Source: Thermoplasmatales archaeon
GTDB lineage: Archaea > Thermoplasmatota > E2 > DHVEG-1
Direction of reading: 5' to 3'
DNA length: 64,000 nt
Assembly (NCBI GenBank): GCA_020350825.1
Contig: CP070724.1
Location: 1,179,972-1,243,971 of the forward strand
This document shows positions 34,474 to 43,963 of this stretch, in pieces (within the stretch, counting starts at the first letter, position 1; the number at the start of each line of letters is the position of its first letter). A program made the position numbers and the translations under genes. A model generated the notes under the pieces. That model made no database searches. It was given only the letters and a program-made list of their open reading frames with translations, and was not told the origin of the DNA.

Positions 34474-35682
34474 ATGAAATACGATGTTGTTATAGTTGGT
34501 GCAGGACCATCTGGTTCAACATCTGCAAAATGCCTTGCCGAAAAAGGGGTGAAAGCCCTCCTTATCGATAAGAAAAAATTTCCAAGGGACAAACCATGCG
34601 GTGGAGGTCTTCCAACAAAGGTTTTAAACCGATTTCCCTATGTTTTAGATTTAATTGAATCTATTTCATATAGGAGCATTACCTATTCAGCTTCTTTGAA
34701 GTATAGAATGAAGATTCAAAGAGACAAACCAATTATTGCAACAATTCTTAGAAAGAATTTTGATTATGGTTTGGTAAAAATTGCTGTCGCAAAGGGAGTG
34801 GATTTTCTTGATGAAAAAACAGTAACCGACATTAAAATACTAAAAGATAAAGCAATAATAATTTTAGAAGGCGGACAGAAAATTGAATCACAAATAGTAA
34901 TTGGAGCAGATGGAGTTAGAAGTGTTATTGTAGAGAAGTCAAACCTAGTTAAAAATTCAGAGGATATTTGCGTATGTTTGGTTAAGGAACAACCAATGAC
35001 AGAAGAGCAAATTAATAAATACTTCTCTGAGAAAAGAACGGTACACATATTTATAAAAATACTGGGAATAGCCGGGTATGGATGGATATTTCCAAAGAAA
35101 AAACATGTAAATATCGGAATTGGTGAATTCGAATCAGCGATAGATAAATCAAAACATAAGAAAAATCTTAAGGAGATCTATGAAAAATATATAAAAACTC
35201 TTAAAGAGAATAATTTATTGCCCAGAGATTTAAAAATTAATAATCCAAAGGGCAGTACATTACCGATCTTTCCGATTGATAAAACATTTGCTGATCGGTT
35301 ACTTATATGTGGGGATGCAGCTGGATTTATCAATTCAATTACTGGTGAAGGTATATATTATGCAATGACCTCTGGCGAAATAGCTGCAAATGTAATAAAT
35401 GAAGCTTTAAAAGTTAATGACACTAGTGAAGGGTTTTTATCTAAGTACCAGAAACTTTGGGAGGATGAATTTGGTAAAGACCTAAAGCTTTTTGGACGTT
35501 TTAACAAACAATGGGGAAAAGTTTCAGAAAAATTCGTTAGACTTTTAACCAAAGACAAAAAACTTGCTAAACTCACTATGGGAGTCACTGGTGGCCAAAT
35601 AAGCATTTCCAGATATAGATTAGCAATCATATTTAGATATATCTATGTTTCTTTTAAGGATAGGTTTAATAGAGACAAATAA
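34474..35682 (+). CDS. Geranylgeranyl reductase family flavoprotein
   Basis: 402 residues from ATG 34474. FAD-binding GxGxxG in VVIVGAGPSGSTSA, the family CGG motif (PCGGGLP), and the second FAD site LICGDAAGFINSITGEGIYYA. Family members saturate isoprenoid chains of archaeal membrane lipids or prenyl cofactors. It sits 13 bases after the carboxylase operon, perhaps by read-through rather than function. Confidence 0.85.
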   Translation: MKYDVVIVGAGPSGSTSAKCLAEKGVKALLIDKKKFPRDKPCGGGLPTKVLNRFPYVLDLIESISYRSITYSASLKYRMKIQRDKPIIATILRKNFDYGLVKIAVAKGVDFLDEKTVTDIKILKDKAIIILEGGQKIESQIVIGADGVRSVIVEKSNLVKNSEDICVCLVKEQPMTEEQINKYFSEKRTVHIFIKILGIAGYGWIFPKKKHVNIGIGEFESAIDKSKHKKNLKEIYEKYIKTLKENNLLPRDLKINNPKGSTLPIFPIDKTFADRLLICGDAAGFINSITGEGIYYAMTSGEIAANVINEALKVNDTSEGFLSKYQKLWEDEFGKDLKLFGRFNKQWGKVSEKFVRLLTKDKKLAKLTMGVTGGQISISRYRLAIIFRYIYVSFKDRFNRDK

Positions 35683-35704
35683 TTGATTAAAAGGCAGATG
35701 GAAA

Positions 35705-35983
35705 ATGAAACTTAAAATAAAACTCCTCAAACCATTTTCAGATACTGTTGGTAAAGGTGAGCTAGAATTGGATTTCGATGGCATAACTCTTAAGGATCTA
35801 CTCAAAGTATTAGTACACAAATACCCCAGACTGAAGAAAGAACTTTACACAAAGGCAGGCGAGCTAACAGATTATGTGAGCATGTTCGTGAATGATAAAC
35901 CAATTTCTGCCTTAAAAGGGATAAACACTGAACTTGAAAATAATGATGAGCTTTTATTTTTTATCCCTATAAGTGGTGGATGA
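35705..35983 (+). CDS. MoaD/ThiS-like ubiquitin-fold sulfur carrier (SAMP-like)
   Basis: 92 residues with a beta-grasp pattern and the C-terminal ISGG, which is adenylated and thiocarboxylated or used for protein conjugation. Serves molybdopterin/tungstopterin synthesis, tRNA thiolation or SAMP-type protein modification in archaea. A tungsten enzyme at 45664 makes pterin synthesis an attractive role (inference). Immediately downstream of the geranylgeranyl reductase gene. Confidence 0.85.
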   Translation: MKLKIKLLKPFSDTVGKGELELDFDGITLKDLLKVLVHKYPRLKKELYTKAGELTDYVSMFVNDKPISALKGINTELENNDELLFFIPISGG

Positions 35984-36022
35984 ATATTTTTTGTAGTTGT
36001 TCTCATCTTTTTACTCAATACA

Positions 36023-36964
36023 TTAAAGCGAATTTATAATGCCTCTTTCATATAGGATAGTTGCATCCAATATTTCACCCTCGATAACCGAAAGGAAATC
36101 TAAGGTATGATCCAATATTTCCAACATGTCCTGTTTCTCTTGAGGGAGTATCCCGTAAACTCCTTTATAAACCACCGAATTGTTCACCCAGATATTATTG
36201 GTGAAATGATCAGAAGCAAGTTCACAATGATTTACTTCAAGATTCTCTATCAATATTTTGACCTCTTTTAACTTTCCAATAGGAGATGTGGGTTTGTACT
36301 CACCTGAGTTTTTCTTTTCTTCTAGAAGTGAACCATGTTGGACCACCAATGTTCTGAGTCTGATAAAATCCGGATTCACTTCATTACATATCCTCGCGGA
36401 CTCTATTGCATGTTCTTCCAACCTATCCTTTCCTCCTGCACCTATAAGAATATAGAAAGAAAGTTCCAGACCTGCACTCTTGGCCGCTTTGCCCCCAAAT
36501 ATCATCTCTTCGGGCGTGACGCCCTTCTGCAAGAATTCCAGAGTCTTTTTATCCCCTGATTCCAAGCCAACATGTACTCTGGTTAGACCTGCTTCTTTTA
36601 TTTCCTTCAAACGTTCAGAGCCTAATTTCATCAATGTCTTGGCCCTAGCATATGAGGTTATCCGATCACTGTCTGGAAAACGCAGTTTTATATGCTTAAT
36701 TATATCTCCTATATTCTTCATGACTAGGCTGTCAGAATCAGCTATAAATACCGTCTTTGCCCCCTTGTATATCTCTGCTGCCTTATCTATGTCTCTTTTT
36801 ATATCTTCTACTGACCGAAGTTTGAACTTAAGGTTTTTATACATTGTGCAAAACAAGCATTTATTCCATGGACAACCTCTGGAAGCTCGAATAAGAGCAG
36901 AACTCGCTTCATTAGGGGGTCTATAGGGTGGAAAGTCGTAATCAAATGTTCTATTATCAATCAT
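36023..36964 (-). CDS. Radical SAM enzyme with CX4CX2C cluster motif
   Basis: 313 residues. Fe-S motif RGCPWNKCLFC (C31, C36, C39), a CX4CX2C spacing seen in a known subfamily related to the HemN/Elp3-like radical SAM proteins, and GLESGDKKTLEFLQKG for SAM contacts. No additional B12 or auxiliary cluster domain is obvious. Substrate unknown. Convergent with the MoaD-like gene. Base composition is somewhat more GC-rich than the surroundings. Confidence 0.8.
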   Translation of the reverse strand: MIDNRTFDYDFPPYRPPNEASSALIRASRGCPWNKCLFCTMYKNLKFKLRSVEDIKRDIDKAAEIYKGAKTVFIADSDSLVMKNIGDIIKHIKLRFPDSDRITSYARAKTLMKLGSERLKEIKEAGLTRVHVGLESGDKKTLEFLQKGVTPEEMIFGGKAAKSAGLELSFYILIGAGGKDRLEEHAIESARICNEVNPDFIRLRTLVVQHGSLLEEKKNSGEYKPTSPIGKLKEVKILIENLEVNHCELASDHFTNNIWVNNSVVYKGVYGILPQEKQDMLEILDHTLDFLSVIEGEILDATILYERGIINSL

Positions 36965-37046
36965 AGCAATTATATACAGGGGGAATACAATTTTAATCTT
37001 TTGCTAATATTTATACAATTTATCCCAATTTAGACGGTGTCCACCC

Positions 37047-37829
37047 TTATTTTTCTATTTCTCTTGCAAATAACGCTGCCCCAAAAGCACCACTCAACTG
37101 TGGAGCTGGCGGAGTTAAAATTTCTTTTCCAATGGATTTTGCTAGTATTTTCAATATTGCATTATTATATGCTACTACACCACCAGTCATTACTATTGTA
37201 CCTCCTAATGTGTCCATCTCGATGACACGCCTGGCTACAGATTCAAACGCACTTTTAACCATATCTTCTATTTTTTCCCCTTCTTTAATTCGTGTGAGGA
37301 TTTCAGTGGATGCAAAAACTGTGCAAAAGCTACTTAGCGCAGCATCTTTGGATGATTTGGCTGCAAGTGCATTCATTTCACTCATTGGGATATTTAGTTT
37401 GTATGAAATTTCTTCAAGGAACGCACCAGTACCAGCAGCACATTTTCTGTTCATCTTAAAACTCAATATTTTTCCTTGGGAATCAATCTTGATGATTTTT
37501 GTATCCTGACCCCCAATATCAATGATGGTAATCTTTCTAGGAAAATATTGGTAGACGCCTTTTGCATGGCAACTAATTTCAGTTTTAACACTATCAGCAA
37601 AGGATACGTTTCTTCTCCCAAATCCTGTTGCTGTAATATGTTTTATCGCATGTTGAGACACATCCGCAGCATCAACAGCTCCTTTAAATGCAGTAGTAAT
37701 CGACTTCTGAAGGTCTGCACCTGATCTATTAGTAAAAGATCCGGTAATTTTATTTTTCTCATCTATTATTACTGCTTTTATGTATGACGTTCCAACGTCA
37801 ATACCTGTAAAATATCTATCTTTTACCAT
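37047..37829 (-). CDS. 2-hydroxyacyl-CoA dehydratase activator ATPase (HgdC/BcrA family)
   Basis: 260 residues with the ASKHA fold: TGIDVGTSYIKAVI, IDIGGQDTKII, MNRKCAAGTGAFLEE (bridging Fe-S Cys) and a second Fe-S Cys in SSFCTVFASTE. Drives one electron at very low potential into the dehydratase using ATP. Divergent from the dehydratase gene at 38100 across a 270-base promoter region, so likely its dedicated activator. Confidence 0.92.
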   Translation of the reverse strand: MVKDRYFTGIDVGTSYIKAVIIDEKNKITGSFTNRSGADLQKSITTAFKGAVDAADVSQHAIKHITATGFGRRNVSFADSVKTEISCHAKGVYQYFPRKITIIDIGGQDTKIIKIDSQGKILSFKMNRKCAAGTGAFLEEISYKLNIPMSEMNALAAKSSKDAALSSFCTVFASTEILTRIKEGEKIEDMVKSAFESVARRVIEMDTLGGTIVMTGGVVAYNNAILKILAKSIGKEILTPPAPQLSGAFGAALFAREIEK

Positions 37830-38099
37830 CTTTTCACCCTAAGTGCTTTAACGCCTTGTAAAGCAGAGAATTTATTAAATCTTTCTTCCGTATGCAAGGT
37901 AAAATAAATAGACAAATTTGGTTGTTAGTATTGATTTTTATACCAAATATTAAAACAAAAAAAATAATAACTGTTACTTTTATTTCGGTTCGTTATCTAT
38001 TGTGCTCTGCTACAATGATAAATAGACTAGATCATCCTTCACTACTATACAATGGATGAATAAAATAATAGATAACAGAATTACAATACTGGGGGAGAT

Positions 38100-39350
38100 A
38101 TGATGGCTGAAGAGAAGAAACCAACTCGAAAGAAGATCATGGCAACTAAAGAGATGGGAAGGATAATGGCTGATTATTATTATGAATTAGATTCTGCTGT
38201 AAAAAACAAAGATAAAAAAGTGGCCTGGTGCTCTAGTGTAGGCCCAGCTGAGGTTCTACGAAGCATGGGTTTTTACGTTTACTTCCCAGAAAACCATAGT
38301 GCTATGTTAGGCTCCAAGAGATTGGCTACAGATTTGATTCCCTATGCCAATGCAATAGGCTATTCACCTGAAATCTGTTCATATCTAACTGCTGATATCG
38401 GTGCGTATTTGAAGAAATTCACACCACTTTCACAAGCATTTGAAAGGATTGAGAGCGTACCAAAACCTGATGTATTGGTTTTTAACACAAACCAATGTAG
38501 AGACGTTCAGGACTGGTTTGGATGGTTTGCTCATGAGTTTAAAGCTCCACTGATTGGTGTTCATACCCATAGAGGTGTTAAAGACGTTTCAAAGACACAT
38601 GTAAAATCAATAGCAGCCCAGATGCAAGAGATGATTGAGCCTTTAGAAAAGATCTCAGGCAACACATTTGATAAAAATGAGCTTAAAAAAACGTTATCAC
38701 TCTCACGTGAGTGTTCTGACCTCTGGAAGAAAGTGCTAGATACAGCGGCTGCCATACCCTCTCCTTTGACATTCTTTGACGGGACCATACAAATGGGACC
38801 TGCAGTAGTCCTAAGAGGAACGCAACATGCGGTTGATTATTATAAGTTATTGCTTACAGAGTTGATAGAACGAGTCAAAAACCATGAAGGCGCAGTAGAC
38901 GATGAGCGTTTCAGGCTTTATTGGGAGGGTATGCCTATTTGGGGTAGATTAAGAGATCATTCTGAGTTATTTGCCGTTCAGAAGACATGCGTTGTTGCAT
39001 CTACCTACTGCAACAGTTGGATATTCTCAGCTTTTGATGCTACAGATCCATTTATAAGTATGGCTAGAGCATACACTGAACTATTTATCGTAAGATCAGA
39101 TGAGGCAAAAGAGAAATACTTGGAGAAGATGATTGATTTCTTTAAAATTGACGGGATGATCTACCACGATGCTAAGACCTGCCCTAACAATTCTAATAGT
39201 CGTTATGGAATGCCACAACGGCTTGAGGAAGAAACTGGTGTACCAAGCCTAATTATTAATGGAGATTTGAATGATCTACGATGCCTCTCCGACGAACAGA
39301 CCAAAACAAATATCGAGGCTTTTATAGAGCAACTTGAGGAGAAGAAGTGA
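38100..39350 (+). CDS. 2-hydroxyacyl-CoA dehydratase family subunit (HgdB/BcrB-like)
   Basis: 416 residues. Conserved Cys in WCSSVGPAEVLRSMG, NQCRDVQDWF and KTCPNNSNSRYGMP can hold the active-site [4Fe-4S] cluster. Members dehydrate (R)-2-hydroxyacyl-CoA to enoyl-CoA or reduce aryl-CoA after activation. Only one dehydratase-type subunit is encoded here, whereas fermentation enzymes such as HadBC need two, so it may be homo-oligomeric or pair with a remote gene. GGGGGAGAT precedes tandem ATGs (38100, 38103). First gene of a rightward operon. Confidence 0.88.
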   Translation: MMAEEKKPTRKKIMATKEMGRIMADYYYELDSAVKNKDKKVAWCSSVGPAEVLRSMGFYVYFPENHSAMLGSKRLATDLIPYANAIGYSPEICSYLTADIGAYLKKFTPLSQAFERIESVPKPDVLVFNTNQCRDVQDWFGWFAHEFKAPLIGVHTHRGVKDVSKTHVKSIAAQMQEMIEPLEKISGNTFDKNELKKTLSLSRECSDLWKKVLDTAAAIPSPLTFFDGTIQMGPAVVLRGTQHAVDYYKLLLTELIERVKNHEGAVDDERFRLYWEGMPIWGRLRDHSELFAVQKTCVVASTYCNSWIFSAFDATDPFISMARAYTELFIVRSDEAKEKYLEKMIDFFKIDGMIYHDAKTCPNNSNSRYGMPQRLEEETGVPSLIINGDLNDLRCLSDEQTKTNIEAFIEQLEEKK

Positions 39351-39351
39351 T

Positions 39352-41427
39352 ATGTTGGATGCGCTATATAAACCAAAATCAGTGGCAATTATTGGTGCAT
39401 CTACAAAAGAACTTTCGATAGGTAATAGGATAATTAAGAACCTTTTGGATTTTGGATTTAAAGGTTCTGTATATCCAATAAATCCAAAAGCAGATGAGGT
39501 TCGTGGTATTAGGGCCTATAATTCGATTCTGGATGTTTCAAGTGAGATAGATCTTGCTCATGTTATTATTCCAAATAAATTTGTTCCTCAAGCAGTTGAA
39601 GATTGTGGGAAAAAAGGAGTAAAGGTAGCCATTATAAATTCTGCTGGCTTTAAAGAGATTGGTGGGGAAGGGATACTTCTGGAAGAGCAAGTTGTAAAGA
39701 AAGCCAAGGAATATAACGTTCGAGTTTTTGGACCTAACTGCCAAGGAATCATCAACACCAATCCTAACGTCAGAGCTTATTGCAACTTCACGTTTACAAA
39801 ACCAGAAACAGGATGTATATCAATTATTGCTCAAAGTGGTGGTGTGGGGGAAGTTATCAACCAACGTTTCTCTGAACTTGATGTCGGAATACGAATGTAT
39901 GCTTCTAATGGGAATGCTTGTGATATTTCAATTCCAGAGATTATTAGATATTGGAGTGACGACGAACAAACGCGGGTAATTGTAGTTCATGTTGAAAACC
40001 TTTCCAATCCAAAAGAGTTTATGGAGGCTGCAAAGGAGACAGCAGTAAAGAAACCAATTCTTGGCATGAAAACAGGGCGAACGAAAGAAGGTGCAAAAGC
40101 CGTGTCTTCACATACCGGTGGCTTAGCTAAAATAGATATTGCTACAGAACTTATTTTTAAGAAATGTGGAATTGTTACTTTTAGAGACCAGGAGGAGTTA
40201 TGTCAGGCTGCAGTAGCCTTTGCTAGTCAGCCCATTCCAAAGGGTAAAAGGGTAGGTATAATAACAAATACAGGTGGTCCCGCAATCATTGCTACAGATG
40301 AATTAGTGGAAGCAGGACTGGAGATACCACAACTATCTAACAATGCAATAAAAATCCTTAAGGAGAAATTATATTCAGCAGCTTCAGTTAATAACCCTAT
40401 TGATGTACTTGCAACTGGAGGAGGAGAACATTTTAGAGCAGCATTGGATGTGCTCATGAACGAGCCACAGATTGATAGTATATTTATCAACTTTGTAACA
40501 CCATTCTTTGTGGATACCGACATGATATCACAGGAGATTGTCGAAGAAAATAAAGCCCACAAAAAACCGATTATCTGTAATCTTATGACTGATAAAAGAC
40601 AGTGGACCAAAACTATAAACATATTGAAAAATGGTGGTGTACCATGTTATAGTCTACCAGAAACCGCTGCACGTGCGCTTATTGCAATGACGCGCTATAA
40701 TGATTTAAAAGCGCGTGAAATCGGTGAGGTTCAAATATTTAATGACGTTGATAGGGAGAAAGCAAGGAGAATAATTAAAGAATCAAAGAAAGAAGGGGGT
40801 GAGTTCCTCCCTGCAGAGAAAGTGAATAACCTGCTTGCCGCATACAATATACCCATTGCAAAGTGGGGATTAGTAAATAATAGTAAAGAAGTTCTCAAAG
40901 AAGCACGTAAGATAGGATTCCCTGTTGTAGTTAAGGTAGATACCAAGAGTATTGTCCATAAAAGCGATGTTGGTGGTATTGCTCTAAATCTTGAGGAAAA
41001 AGAAGTGGAATCAACTGTTAAAGACATGGAGAGAAAATTCACTGCTGAAAAACCAAGCTTTTTTGTCCAAGAATTTTTATCTGGTGGTAAAGAACTCATT
41101 ATAGGGGCGAAGGCTGAAAAAGATCTTGGACATCTAATATTGTTTGGAATCGGAGGCATCTATGTTGAGATTCTTAAGGATGTAGCATTTGGCATCACAC
41201 CTATCACAGCATTAGAAGCAAAGGAGATGCTTTCTTCTATCAAATCCTATTCGCTTCTATCTGGTTTTCGTGGTGAAAAGGGTGTCGATCAAGAAAAGCT
41301 TGTAGAGATTCTTCAACGTGTTTCCCAATTGGTCACTGAGCTACCTATGGTTCAAGAAATAGATCTGAATCCCATTATCGCATATGAGAATCGAGTTGTT
41401 GTTGTAGATGCCCGGATTAGAATCTAA
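39352..41427 (+). CDS. ADP-forming acyl-CoA synthetase (fused alpha-beta)
   Basis: 691 residues from ATG 39352, one base after the dehydratase stop. CoA-binding Rossmann domain (SVAIIGAST...), catalytic His in SSHTGGLAKID (H254), and C-terminal ATP-grasp domain (GFPVVVKVDTKSIVHKSDVGGIAL). Converts acyl-CoA + ADP + Pi to acid + ATP, conserving energy at the end of amino acid fermentation in archaea. The alpha and beta parts are fused in the order alpha-beta. Confidence 0.92.
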   Translation: MLDALYKPKSVAIIGASTKELSIGNRIIKNLLDFGFKGSVYPINPKADEVRGIRAYNSILDVSSEIDLAHVIIPNKFVPQAVEDCGKKGVKVAIINSAGFKEIGGEGILLEEQVVKKAKEYNVRVFGPNCQGIINTNPNVRAYCNFTFTKPETGCISIIAQSGGVGEVINQRFSELDVGIRMYASNGNACDISIPEIIRYWSDDEQTRVIVVHVENLSNPKEFMEAAKETAVKKPILGMKTGRTKEGAKAVSSHTGGLAKIDIATELIFKKCGIVTFRDQEELCQAAVAFASQPIPKGKRVGIITNTGGPAIIATDELVEAGLEIPQLSNNAIKILKEKLYSAASVNNPIDVLATGGGEHFRAALDVLMNEPQIDSIFINFVTPFFVDTDMISQEIVEENKAHKKPIICNLMTDKRQWTKTINILKNGGVPCYSLPETAARALIAMTRYNDLKAREIGEVQIFNDVDREKARRIIKESKKEGGEFLPAEKVNNLLAAYNIPIAKWGLVNNSKEVLKEARKIGFPVVVKVDTKSIVHKSDVGGIALNLEEKEVESTVKDMERKFTAEKPSFFVQEFLSGGKELIIGAKAEKDLGHLILFGIGGIYVEILKDVAFGITPITALEAKEMLSSIKSYSLLSGFRGEKGVDQEKLVEILQRVSQLVTELPMVQEIDLNPIIAYENRVVVVDARIRI

Positions 41428-41438
41428 GGAGAGTAGAT

Positions 41439-42989
41439 ATGACCTGCTGGTTGAACCTAGGTCAAATACTTAAAGTAAATGCAAAAAAGTTTCCGAACAC
41501 CAAAGCTATTAAAGATAGAAAGAGAAGCTATACTTACCCTGAGTTAAACAGACGAGTTAATAAGCTATCTCACAGCCTTCTTTCTCTTGGACTAAAAAAA
41601 GGGGACAAAGTTGCAGTCCTCCTCGAGAACAGTATTGAGATTGTAGAGGTCTATCTAGCCACCGCAAAGACTGGACTTGTCGTCGTGCCAATAAATTTTC
41701 GTTTCGCAGGCAAGGATATCGAGTATATAACAAATAACTCAGACGCTCAAGCATTCATAGTGCATGACGAGTTTACTCCTACAGTAGACTCAATAAAACT
41801 GAATCTAAAAAATATAGAGCCTGATAAATATATTGTTGTTGGTAAGGAGATAGAAAGATACAAGGAGTATGAGGAATTTATACGAGGGTCTCCAGAGAGT
41901 GAGCCAAGGGCAATTGTAGAGCCAAAGGATATATGGATTCTGCTTTATACATCTGGTACTACTGGGAGACCAAAGGGGGTCGTACGTTCCCATGAATCAT
42001 ATATTTCGTTTTATCTTATTAATGCTGTTGACTTTGGTTTTAACGAACATGATATATGCCTTAACGTCATGCCGTTATGCCATGTAAACTCCACCTTCTT
42101 TACCTTTACCTTTACATATATTGGTGGTTCTATTTATATTCATCCAGCACGACATTTCAGGGCTGATGAGATACTGGAGATCATAGAGAGAGAAAAGATT
42201 ACATTTATATCTTTAATTCCAACACATTACAATCTTATACTAAATGTACCAGATGAGGCAAAAAAACACGATATAAGCTCCATAAGAAAGCTATTATGTT
42301 CCTCGGCTCCGGTGAGGAAGAGTATGAAGAAGGCGATTATGGATTTTTTTCCTGACGTCGACCTCTATGAAGGATATGGTTCTACCGAGGCAGGTATAGT
42401 GACGGTGCTCAAGCCAGAGCATCAGCTTAGTAAACTTGGCTCTATAGGATTTGAATCTTTAGGTACAGATTTTATAAAGATATTGAATGACGATGGAGAA
42501 GAGGTAGGTGTAGGTGAGATTGGTGAACTCTACTCTCGCGGACCAATGATGTTTGAAAAATACCATAAAATGCCTGAGAAGACTGCTAGCTCGTTTAAGG
42601 AGGAATGGTTTAGTGCTGGTGATATGGCAAAGTATGACGAGGATGGATTTTATTATATAGTAGACAGAAAAGACAATATGATCATTACTGGCGGTGAACA
42701 TTTATATCCTAGTGAGGCCGAGGAGGTTATTGGTAGCCACCCTAGTGTCTTTGATGTTGCTGTTATCGGCTTACCAGATGACATGTGGGGCGAAAGGGTG
42801 ACTGCTGTAATTGTACCAAAAGATAAGATCGATGAAAAAACTATCAAAGAGTACTGTACAGACAAGATGGCTAGATTCAAGATCCCAAAACAGGTTATAT
42901 TTATCAAAGATGAAGAGATGCCTCGAACAAGTACTGGAAAAATCCTGCATCGTATACTTCGAGAGCGTTTTACTACCAAGGAGGTTTAA
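41439..42989 (+). CDS. AMP-forming acyl-CoA synthetase
   Basis: 516 residues of the ANL family: P-loop YTSGTTGRPKG, YGSTEAG, SAGDMAKYDEDGFYYIVDRKDNMIITGGEHLYPSEAE and the C-terminal Lys in PRTSTGKI. Likely activates the 2-hydroxy- or fatty acid used by the neighbouring dehydratase. Its substrate pocket cannot be read by eye. Same operon (11 bases after the ADP-forming synthetase). Confidence 0.9.
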   Translation: MTCWLNLGQILKVNAKKFPNTKAIKDRKRSYTYPELNRRVNKLSHSLLSLGLKKGDKVAVLLENSIEIVEVYLATAKTGLVVVPINFRFAGKDIEYITNNSDAQAFIVHDEFTPTVDSIKLNLKNIEPDKYIVVGKEIERYKEYEEFIRGSPESEPRAIVEPKDIWILLYTSGTTGRPKGVVRSHESYISFYLINAVDFGFNEHDICLNVMPLCHVNSTFFTFTFTYIGGSIYIHPARHFRADEILEIIEREKITFISLIPTHYNLILNVPDEAKKHDISSIRKLLCSSAPVRKSMKKAIMDFFPDVDLYEGYGSTEAGIVTVLKPEHQLSKLGSIGFESLGTDFIKILNDDGEEVGVGEIGELYSRGPMMFEKYHKMPEKTASSFKEEWFSAGDMAKYDEDGFYYIVDRKDNMIITGGEHLYPSEAEEVIGSHPSVFDVAVIGLPDDMWGERVTAVIVPKDKIDEKTIKEYCTDKMARFKIPKQVIFIKDEEMPRTSTGKILHRILRERFTTKEV

Positions 42990-42991
42990 GC

Positions 42992-43936
42992 ATGGATGAA
43001 TATAATTTTGGAATTGTTGGTATAGGACCTATTGGAAGTATCATGGCAACACACCTTGTAAAGGCGGGACATAATGTCACGTTGGTAGATATCCTCAAAG
43101 ACCATCTGGATGAAATAAAGAAGAATGGGCTCATCCTTATTGGTTTCAAGGAGATGAAAGTTTCTTTTCCTGGTGAGAGCATCTGCTACTCCATAGATGA
43201 AATGCGTGGGAGAAATATAGATGTTGTCTTTATCTCTGTAAAAGCGTCTATTCTTCCTAAGGTTTTACCCATGTTGAAAAAAGTTACAATGCCAGGTACT
43301 ACCTTTGTTAGCTTACAAAATGGATTAGATGCAGAGGATTTTATTGCAGATTTCTTTGGAAAGGAGAATACCCTGAGGATTGTGGTAAACTATGCTGGAA
43401 GCATAATCGACAATGGAAAGGTGAAAATGTCGTTTTTTAATGCTCCGAACTATATTGGCATGATAGATCCTTCAGCTGAAGAAAAGGCTAAAAAACTGGC
43501 AGAGATCATCACATCAGCAGATCTGGAGACTGCTTTCACTACGGAGATTAAGAAATATGAATGGGAGAAGACTATACTTAACACAGCCCTAAGCCCTGTC
43601 TGTGCTTTGACACGAAGGACAATGAAACAAATGATGGAATTTGAGGAAACCAGAGATCTTGTAGAGGCAATATTGCGCGAGGGAATAGAAGTCGCTGAGG
43701 CAAACGATATCTACTTTGATTCAGGATTCTTGGAACACTGCATAGGTTATTTAAATAAGGCAGGTCATCATAAGACTTCGATGCATGTGGATATAGAAAG
43801 AGGGAGTCCAACAGAGATAGGTTTCATCAATGGTAAGATTGTAAAGTATGGAAAGCTCAAGGGGATTCCAACACCTTATAATTCCACGATTGTCTCTCTT
43901 ATCAGGGGATCTGAGCTTCCTGAATACAAGGCATGA
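42992..43936 (+). CDS. Ketopantoate-reductase-family 2-oxoacid dehydrogenase
   Basis: 314 residues: N-terminal NAD(P)-binding GIVGIGPIGSIMATHL, catalytic Lys in the WEKTILNTALSPVCALT helix, and C-terminal PGHK-like segment (HHKTSMHVDIERGSPTEI). The family includes PanE and (R)-2-hydroxyisocaproate/mandelate dehydrogenases. In this operon it could make (R)-2-hydroxy acids for the dehydratase; pantoate synthesis is the alternative. Two bases after the CoA ligase. Confidence 0.85.
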   Translation: MDEYNFGIVGIGPIGSIMATHLVKAGHNVTLVDILKDHLDEIKKNGLILIGFKEMKVSFPGESICYSIDEMRGRNIDVVFISVKASILPKVLPMLKKVTMPGTTFVSLQNGLDAEDFIADFFGKENTLRIVVNYAGSIIDNGKVKMSFFNAPNYIGMIDPSAEEKAKKLAEIITSADLETAFTTEIKKYEWEKTILNTALSPVCALTRRTMKQMMEFEETRDLVEAILREGIEVAEANDIYFDSGFLEHCIGYLNKAGHHKTSMHVDIERGSPTEIGFINGKIVKYGKLKGIPTPYNSTIVSLIRGSELPEYKA

Positions 43937-43963
43937 AATGAATAGGTTAGGATAGGGATTTTA

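Noticed and set aside
37047-39350. Single-locus benzoyl-CoA reductase at 37-39 kb
   Set aside because: Only one activator and one catalytic subunit are encoded, unlike the four-subunit set at 57-61 kb, and the neighbours fit 2-hydroxy acid metabolism better.
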